In this document: one piece after another, positions 7,456 to 13,775 of the stretch
Position numbering within the stretch: the first letter of the stretch is position 1
Layout: every line of letters begins with the position of its first letter
Source of the DNA: Phoronis ovalis
Lineage: Eukaryota > Phoronida > Phoronidae
Assembly: GCA_028565635.1 (NCBI GenBank)
Contig: JAOXYB010036185.1
Coordinates: forward strand, 1-13,775
DNA length: 13,775 bases
Reading direction: 5' to 3'
The notes under the pieces: model-generated
Databases searched by the model: none
What the model saw: only the letters and a program-made list of their open reading frames with translations
What the model was told of the DNA's origin: nothing
Program-made: the position numbers and the translations under genes

Positions 7456-9165
7456 AGTACATATCATAGCAGTGCAAAACAATTCATAAATTCTAAATAC
7501 ACGTTTACATTAACAACCATTTGAATGAGTAATTCATATTATGTCATTGCTGCATTATCTCAATTGAACAAACCAGCTCTGTCACATGGTGCCTTTTACA
7601 ACTAAATTACATAAACAATTAAGGAATAAGAATTTAACGTTTACTTAATTTCATCCCTACGATGTTCAAAATTTATAACATTATTTCAAAAGTTACAATT
7701 TCTGGATATCATTATACAAAGCGCATATATGAAGCATTGTATATTATAGTCTCAGGTTCAAACTTGCAAGCTTCATAGCTCAGCGTTTTATAAAATGATT
7801 TACCCGTCTGTAGGAAAAACGAATTCTTGTTTTTGACGCAAGTCAACCAGTAGGAGATTATAGTGTTCATAAAATGCTTGTGAAATATGCAATTTCAGCC
7901 TTCCTTTTTCTTTGGGGTTTACCATGGTGATGACCGTTTAATAGCGACCATTTTAAAGGGGATAATTTTGCTCAAAATAGCAACAAACAAAAAACCCAGT
8001 TTGAATGTGCCTATTTATTAAGAAATGACGGGATTCTTTTGTGTAGGAAAGTCTTCAAATAGTTTGATTCAGCTTTCACATTTTCTCACCAAGTTGCCTA
8101 CAATCAGATCAGCTACTATGATACTTAAAAAGTGTTTGACTAGCTCGAAAACTCGAGACATGTCCGAAACTCAAAGGCCCTATGCACCGTGATGCATGAA
8201 CAAAAACATTCAATTTCCATATCAATGCTATCTCTGGTCTTATACCTCGCTATACAAAAATCAGTTTAAAAAAAAGTAAGTGTAGTATGTTTGATAAGTA
8301 AGTCATATCCTGTCAAAATGCACCTTAGAACTGAATCGCGATACTTTAGGAAGTATGCTTACATTTCGGGGGGGGGGGAGGGCTTAAAAGCTAGTTGTTG
8401 TTGCTATGGAATGAGAAGACACCTGTGGCAAATGATATGTATTTTTGTTTAAAACTAGTATACTGGATAGCTTCAAAAGTAATCATTTTCCAAAAAAAAT
8501 CCTAATTTACATAATATAATTTAGATTACCCAATATGTGAATGACATAAAGTTTGTAACTTTCTTACGTCTGTAATACGACTCCAAAGATAGCACACCTT
8601 TTGTCATTGCACATTTGACATTTTTATTGACATTTTCCTTTAAAATCCTGCAGTGTATTACAAATACCCAATTCTGAAGTAAATACAAGTGACCTAATTT
8701 TTTGTATGTCCGCTCATTGGACATGTTGCTAATTCCAAACAGAGCAACAAATTCTTTTTTCAATCACATATTTCAATGGCACCTCTTGTGAAAACGTTCC
8801 CTTGAGAAACTAACATTGACTTTGCCTTGAAATACATTACACAGTTTTGTTCATGCTATCATCGAGGGTGACAATCAAAATAGTATAGTATGCAGATCAT
8901 GCAGTTCCTATAAGTAAAAATATCAAGTAGGTTACACCAATCAATAACTGCAACATCAGTGAAATAAAATACCAATAAAATAATTCATTAATTCATTTTT
9001 TTTCTATTCCTTATAATCAAACTTTTTCCCCGTTATTTCTACTTTTAATGTATTGCTTTAAGGGACCTTTTTTACTTGAAGCAGTACACAATAGTATAAA
9101 GTCCGGTCCAACACAGTATTAAATAATCGATTTCAAGTATTTAAAAAAAATACTATACGCTGAGC
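7456..9165. other. Long AT-rich non-coding stretch
   Basis: I see no exon with splice sites and coding bias on either strand. Features noted: an uninterrupted run of 11 G at 8368-8378, the only long G tract in the window, and two AATAAA hexamers at 8963 and 8974. These are the nearest canonical poly(A) signals after the central gene's stop at 6897, but at 2 kb they may be unrelated. The 80-codon minus-strand frame at 8521-8763 has no recognisable features. Confidence 0.45.
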
Positions 9166-9193
9166 GCCAGTGGATCTGCCTCAGTCCACTGGC
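9166..9193. repeat. Perfect 9-bp inverted repeat (stem-loop)
   Basis: GCCAGTGGA at 9166-9174 pairs perfectly with TCCACTGGC at 9185-9193 across a 10-base loop, within a locally GC-richer patch. A second small hairpin, CGGGT-GAC-ACCCG, lies about 90 bp away at 9280-9292. The stems are too short for a microRNA precursor, and neither tRNA boxes nor an snRNA signature is present. Confidence 0.5.
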
Positions 9194-9756
9194 ATCACGC
9201 ATACATCAAAAGCAAAGAGGTCCATTTACACCCTCACAACCGTTTCAAGATATTTGCCAAAAATTGAACCCGCATTCGCCGGGTGACACCCGCTAAAATT
9301 TTGCTAATTGTCTTACTTATATATACAAATGACTTCACAGAAACACTAGAAACACTAATCTCCCGCATGTTTTTGCATTCAAACATAACATTCTATGATA
9401 TCTGCTAGCTACATCCTACATTTATTAGAAAACACGGCATCAAAACTACACAGCCAGAATTGCGTATAAAAGAAGCAATATTATCAGAGTGATATATATT
9501 ATATAAATATAAAGCATACAAGCAGCCGAGGTATGTCAGCCTGGTACTGCATGAATAACCGCAGATCGATATTTTGTCGGTTTGGAACACAATAACTTTT
9601 CCAAAGTCTTCTCATTTTATTTTCCAGTAAATTACGAACGATCAGTAATTAAATATCACATGCAGCTTCACGTACCCAAAATCAACTGTCATGTTCTAAG
9701 CCCGTTTATACCTTCCGGGCTCGGCAACAATGGATGATCTACCGAATTTGCTATTT
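9194..9756. other. Non-coding stretch, no gene seen
   Basis: Apart from the small hairpin at 9280-9292 there is nothing I can interpret. The minus-strand frame at 9405-9590 is short and featureless. Confidence 0.45.
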
Positions 9757-9772
9757 CAGCGCCACCTTGGGT
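9757..9772 (-). promoter_or_regulatory. CTCF-like motif (minus strand)
   Basis: Read on the minus strand this is ACCCAAGGTGGCGCTG. It contains AGGTGGCGC, matching the G-rich half of the CTCF core CCASYAGRKGGCRS; 11 of 14 consensus positions agree. CTCF is conserved in most bilaterians. Occupancy is unknown. Confidence 0.3.
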
Positions 9773-9869
9773 TTTTATTCCTGACATATTATTAAGGTCA
9801 TAAACTGGGACATCATTGGTATCGGTTTCGGTATGAAACAAGATTACAGTTTGTAATTGTAGGTATTAC

Positions 9870-9883
9870 ACACTAGATGGCAC
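9870..9883 (+). promoter_or_regulatory. CTCF-like motif (plus strand)
   Basis: ACACTAGATGGCAC agrees with the CTCF core CCASYAGRKGGCRS at 13 of 14 positions. With the minus-strand match about 100 bp to the left, it forms a divergent pair, an arrangement often seen at domain borders in animals with CTCF loops. A functional role here is inference. Confidence 0.35.
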
Positions 9884-11658
9884 CACGTCTAAGCTGAAGA
9901 GTTTAAGCAATTTTTAAATATCAGATATTTTGCATTCGGAGCCAATTGTAGCCATCGTCTCTACTGCTTAGGCTGAATATGGATTAGATAAGCATAGAAA
10001 TTAGCATGTTTCCTCTTTTATTGTTTTTCTTGCCTCTATTTGAAAGTGGATACAATTTCGAGAAAGAATTCACAATTTGAAAATGTCATTTATTATCCAA
10101 CTCGACAATTCGGCCAGGCACTGGAACACAAAAAGGTTTAAATTATTGGATAACCGTGCACGAAAAATTGGGAGTAGGCATGACACATGATTATCTACAT
10201 TTGTGACTGAACACATATTTCCGCGAAGAGTTAGGGTATTAATGGAAGACAAAACGTAAGGTGGATGAAAAAAATGAAGGTATGCCTATGACAAGTTATT
10301 AATTTTATAATTTTTAAAGTAATGAACACACTTTTACACAGACTTTAGTTGTATTTCATGTGTGTAGGTTTCAATACTTGAATTCAGTCAGCAAGGCTAT
10401 GTAAATCATACCCATTGAAAAACAAAATGGTTCTCATAATAATCTGCAAAACAATATTTTTTATATGTTATCCACCCACGAATATATGCTACAGTCTGAA
10501 CATTTATGACATCGGAGTTAGAGTTTCTTTCAAGAGGGAAAAGTGACACAAAAGAAGTTAGTTTGATATTTCCTAGAAATTCGTTCTAAATCCGTTCATG
10601 TTAGAACAAAATATGTATATGATAATGCATTTCTATTTTATGCTGACCAATAGAGTATCATATTATTGAAATAAATCAATATAGATCAACATTAATATAA
10701 AAGAGAACAAATTTAGCAACATTGAAATAAACACTATTTAGAAAAAGTGATTCCCTTGATACATTATTAATTTATATTCGAAGTTAATTAGTAAGACACA
10801 AGTACTAACTTTGACCTTTTTAATTGTAACATTTTGGTGCAATTCGTCATGTTGCAACACGCGGTAAGGCATAACGGTGAACTACTGTTTTATATATGAG
10901 ATGTTTCTTGTACCTTATAGTTGCACCTTTTCGGTCAAAATAGTCATTAGTGACCTTCCAATGTATCAGATTTGCGTGATTAGGCTTAGCATTGATTTTA
11001 TAACCAGCTGCGCAATGACGGATGGTAATCCAGAGCAGGTCACAAGCTGTTTTCACATGTTCGGTCACAGAAATGAATTTCTTACAACAAAGTAAATAAC
11101 TCCGATCCCTTATATTTTAATAATGGCACTGTTTTTATATACTTATTTTTAAAAGAAGCTTTTGTAATCATAAGACATATTGACACTGAACAAAACGCTA
11201 AAGAATTCAATCTCTTTTGTCAATAAGTTATATCTATATACTCTGAATAGCAGTATATACATGCACATAGTAGTAAGAAGCAGGTTGTAAAAATGGCTGC
11301 CCTAATAGTTGGGCTTTATATGAATATATCATGCCTTGAGAATATATTTCATAAAGAGCCAGGTTTATGAATATAGCATTATTTGCTTTTCCAAGTCAAG
11401 AATATAAGGTATCCTTTCTAAAACATGGTAAAGCGATATGGTAATTAAATCGAGGAACTCAGCTACAATGTACTCAAGTCGTTATTTGAAAGAAATAAAT
11501 AGGCAGACAAAATGTTTGAGTTAATGTTTGTGTAATATGATATGTCTTTTGTTATTTATGTTGTTATTTATAAACTAATATCAGGTGAATTTTCTGTTCT
11601 CATGCATTTAAACCCCCCGCCTGATAATTCCATTAAACTTGCATCTGCAACCTAGGAA
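9884..11658. other. Long AT-rich non-coding stretch
   Basis: No exon can be supported. Overlapping frames are open on both strands at about 10847-11095 (72-73 codons each), without splice sites, motifs or known similarity. Short palindromes such as TGTTGCAACA (10850-10859) are within chance. Many AT-rich hexamers, including AATAAA at about 10670, have no gene attached. Confidence 0.45.
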
Positions 11659-11666
11659 TGACGTCA
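11659..11666. promoter_or_regulatory. CRE palindrome
   Basis: An isolated perfect TGACGTCA. No clear exon follows within a few hundred bases, so it may be distal or unused. Confidence 0.3.
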
Positions 11667-11756
11667 TTTAATTTGTATCTTATGAATACGAATATTCGGT
11701 TACACACGGTTGCACACTAGTAGCTGACCTCACGTCCAGTATATTAAGAAATTGAC

Positions 11757-11803
11757 AAGAGATACATAACTTAACAGAAAGTTAAGAGATACATAAACTT
11801 GCG
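11757..11803. repeat. 27-bp tandem duplication
   Basis: AAGAGATACATAA occurs at 11757 and 11784. One 27-bp unit and most of a second are present. Confidence 0.6.
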
Positions 11804-12117
11804 ATGCACTTGCATATTTGTTGATGTCCCCAAGATTTTTAATTCTCGTCACTTCTATATATGAACAAAATCAATTTACCACACTGTGGTTTTATTAGGC
11901 TGCCGAATATTTGCATAAGCTTGCTAAAGTAGTCCAAGCGCGCAAATCCTAGATTATTGTGTCAAGCTTATTTTATGATCAATTCATTTTCTTTGTTCAT
12001 CATAGCAGTATAAAATAATAAAACAACAGCAAAACAGAAACAAATTGTGTTTAGTGTGAAATACATTACTTAAATACGCTTTAAAGTTACTGTCATCACA
12101 GGAACTATTTACCTGTG
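11804..12117. other. Non-coding stretch before the candidate TATA promoter
   Basis: AT-rich, with no coding potential and no repeat or regulatory motif that stands out. Confidence 0.4.
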
Positions 12118-12125
12118 TATAAATA
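12118..12125 (+). promoter_or_regulatory. TATA box candidate
   Basis: TATAAATA at 12118-12125 is followed 15-70 bp later by a patch richer in C and G than its surroundings (about 12140-12200), where transcription could begin near 12148. TATA-like words are frequent in AT-rich DNA; the GC shift and the good splice donor at 12364 are what make this one worth listing. Confidence 0.35.
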
Positions 12126-12147
12126 CATCATTCACACAAGTTCGTCG

Positions 12148-12363
12148 GTAACCGTTCCGCCTGCGGGTTGCGCCTTCACGATTTCACATTTACAGCGGCA
12201 CGAATCATTCATGTCTGACAAAATGAGACGTTGAAAAGGAAAACGTTACAGTATGAAAAAGGACGGACAGCAAAACGCTTGGGACTATAAAGTTCATAAG
12301 AATCTGTTTCACTAAGATTGGTTTTAGCTGATAATCAAGTTCTAGTCAACATCATTATCAAAG
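12148..12363 (+). other. Candidate first exon of a gene extending right
   Basis: This runs from an assumed start about 25-30 bp after the TATA box to a consensus donor, AAAG|GTATGTG, at 12364. It holds two short frames: 12211-12234 (MSDKMRR) and 12253-12315 (20 residues, MKKDGQQNAWDYKVHKNLFH), so it would be mostly 5' UTR with upstream reading frames. I find no partner exon in the remaining 1.4 kb. It could equally be unrelated non-coding sequence. Confidence 0.25.
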
Positions 12364-13083
12364 GTATGTGTAACCCAGTCCTATATAATAATAGGCCCAA
12401 TACTGACGTACTGGTCCTAATACTTTCCTATTCAAAAACTATCGTCTTTCGAAATTAACAAACAACTCACCCATACGATATGTTTTACGTACAGTAATAC
12501 TCAGTACAATGGTCTTAGTTTGGTATTATCAAGTGAAGAAAGTACACATGCATATACGTCTGTTAGCAAGTGAGATGGTTAAACATCAGTGAAAATCAAT
12601 GTAAAACTAGACGTCCGAGAGACGACATTACATGTCGCTTTATATTCATTGAGTTAAAATTCTGTAAAATTCAACAAACGTTGTGCCACAAGAAAAACTT
12701 ACATTTGAAAGACGATAATTTTTTAATATGGAAGCGTTAGGACCAATACCTCAGATATTTGACATACTATTTGGGCTAGCATAATTAATGCTAACAAAAT
12801 AATGCACTCAGTGTTGATTGAATCTTGCAGCAGATTGTATACGGTGGGTCGGAACTTGTCAGCACATATTGCGTTGGTTCTTACCATATGCATTTTATAT
12901 AATATTTTCCATAATCACTGTGCTTTATTGATTTCCTGTGGACTATGATATCAGTTATAAATTTTATTGATATGCTATGAGTAACGAGAAAATGAAGGTT
13001 TTATGTGATGTGCTTTGACATTGTTAGAGAATGTGTTTTTCGGTATAGGGGTCATTCAGTAACTTTGCTATTACCCTAGCACA
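12364..13083. other. Non-coding stretch (intron of the candidate right-hand gene, if real)
   Basis: No exon, RNA gene or clear repeat is visible. Confidence 0.4.
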
Positions 13084-13128
13084 TGACGTCACTGGTGGCA
13101 AAACAACCAGGAAGTCCATATACACGTG
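13084..13128. promoter_or_regulatory. CRE / ETS / E-box cluster
   Basis: Within 45 bp are a perfect CRE (TGACGTCA, 13084-13091), an ETS-type site (CAGGAAGT, 13108-13115) and an E-box (CACGTG, 13123-13128). Such clustering is common in TATA-less animal promoters. A following exon is not evident. Confidence 0.4.
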
Positions 13129-13439
13129 CGTTGTTAGCTGTTTAAGTCTAAGGTGTTTGGGAGGTATTTCCCTAAGCTGAGAGCGTAGATCTCAAATTAG
13201 ATAAACGACCAGAATTTTCTCCATATTCTGACATTCGAACAATGTCACTCTAATTAAGACAACTATATTTTAACATTGTCTAAATATTTAATTAACCTTT
13301 TTAAAAGTTAACACGACTCCAAGAAAGCAGGTGATTTTGTAACAATTCCATAGTTTGTAGTCTCACTTGGGTACAGAACCCCGGACAGAACCTCGGTTTA
13401 ATTACCGCAAGAAAATATCTTTTTCAAAAAAAAAAATCC
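13129..13439. other. Non-coding stretch before the LINE fragment
   Basis: No gene is visible. An A-run of 11 bases at about 13426-13436 sits just before the reverse-transcriptase relic and probably marks the 5' truncation boundary or a neighbouring insertion. Confidence 0.4.
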
Positions 13440-13663
13440 TTTTCAGTAAACACAGATATTCGTCAAGGGGATACTTTGAGCCCTCTCTTATTTAATCTGT
13501 ACACTGGTGACATAAAAATATCTTCAGTGATTGCTGTGATCCTGTGAAAATAGGTTCGCTTCATCTCAGTCATCTACTATATGCGGATGACCTAATACTA
13601 ATATTTGAATCATGATCAGCTGCTGATCTACAGACATCTACAGGAATATATATATATAATTAG
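13440..13663 (+). pseudogene. Decayed LINE (non-LTR retrotransposon) reverse transcriptase fragment
   Basis: One frame from 13440 reads FSVNTDIRQGDTLSPLLF and continues to TGDI, the conserved RT segment before the catalytic loop. The frame then shifts by a base near 13511-13520. The next frame continues CDPVKIGSLHLSHLLYADDL, containing YADD with the two catalytic aspartates, followed by ILIFES. An in-frame TGA comes at 13613-13615 and a final TAG at 13661. The short spacing between the two motifs suits the Jockey/CR1/L2 group of LINEs. Upstream fingers, the endonuclease and the rest of the palm and thumb are missing, so this is a dead 5'- and 3'-truncated copy. It has no role in the neighbouring genes. 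Assignment to RT is firm; the clade is tentative. Confidence 0.88.
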
Positions 13664-13727
13664 ATGTTTTAAAACAAGCCATGTACCCTGTATCTAGTGA
13701 TTAGATATATGTTTTCATCATTATATA

Positions 13728-13770
13728 TTAGGTTGGGTTTAAGGCTAGGGGTTAGGGTAGGTTAGTAGGT
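13728..13770 (+). repeat. Degenerate TTAGG/TTAGGG-like G-rich tract
   Basis: A run of variant words (TTAGG, TTGGG, CTAGGGG, TTAGGG, TAGG, TTAG) extends to the window edge, with three G-runs of three or more. It could be an interstitial telomere-like tract or the simple repeat tail of a retroelement; TTAGGG is the telomere unit of molluscs and most animals. It may continue beyond the window. Confidence 0.5.
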
Positions 13771-13775
13771 ATGGT

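Noticed and set aside
8521-8763. 80-codon minus-strand open frame
   Set aside because: No motif, no splice sites and very AT-rich; within chance for this composition.
9166-9193. microRNA or tRNA-like gene
   Set aside because: The stem is only 9 bp, and no A/B box or cloverleaf pairing was found.
10847-11095. Overlapping open frames on both strands (72-73 codons)
   Set aside because: Neither strand shows motifs or exon boundaries; simultaneous openness is possible by chance.
13614-13628. Palindrome GATCAGCTGCTGATC as a regulatory site
   Set aside because: It lies within the decayed RT reading frame and is readily explained by its codons.

Overview
The window reads as nuclear DNA of an invertebrate animal, most likely a bivalve mollusc. 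It is AT-rich, with short exons bounded by consensus GT/AG splice sites and long non-coding stretches. It also holds a Helentron-associated, 'pearl'-like repeat of the kind described in oysters and a decayed LINE reverse transcriptase. The bivalve assignment is inferred from the repeats, not from a recognised marker gene. I found no bacterial operons, CRISPR arrays, rRNA or convincing tRNA.

Left part (1-1440): the 3' end of a + strand gene whose beginning lies outside the window. Two coding exons (206-353 and 735-1015) join in frame. The protein's C-terminus has a Ser/Asp-flanked F-V-I-V motif, which fits an LC3/GABARAP-interacting (LIR) motif, and a single CCHC zinc knuckle close to the stop codon. 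The 3' UTR carries a 28-bp tandem repeat and ends at an AATAAA signal followed by a U/GU-rich stretch. I could not name the gene.

Next (1441-4190): no genes. A weak TTAA-flanked candidate MITE (1860-2546) precedes a well-supported pearl/HINE-like element (3390-4185). That element has 13-bp inverted ends, a terminal hairpin, a CTAA end and ~240-bp internal tandem repeats studded with nuclear-receptor half-sites.

Centre (4295-6897): the most interesting locus. A complete three-coding-exon + strand gene encodes a 279-residue protein I do not recognise. Its N-terminus (MGNICRC) looks suited to lipid attachment. It continues with an acidic/proline-rich linker, a helical middle and a basic tail with a PKA-type RRAS site and an RKRK cluster. 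Upstream lie a perfect palindromic HNF1-type site and three perfect CRE palindromes. A probable non-coding first exon follows them. The gene is best read as a lineage-restricted, possibly cAMP-responsive, membrane-associated protein; that reading is inference. A ~160-bp higher-order tandem repeat follows at 7021-7455.

Right part (7456-13775): largely non-coding. It holds a 9-bp perfect hairpin, two CTCF-like motifs in opposite orientation, a TATA-box-plus-donor candidate first exon (12118-12363) and a CRE/ETS/E-box cluster (13084-13128). A frameshifted LINE RT fragment with its YADD motif follows at 13440-13663, and a degenerate TTAGG-like G-rich tract sits at the edge. TGACGTCA occurs six times in the window, where well under one copy is expected from base composition.
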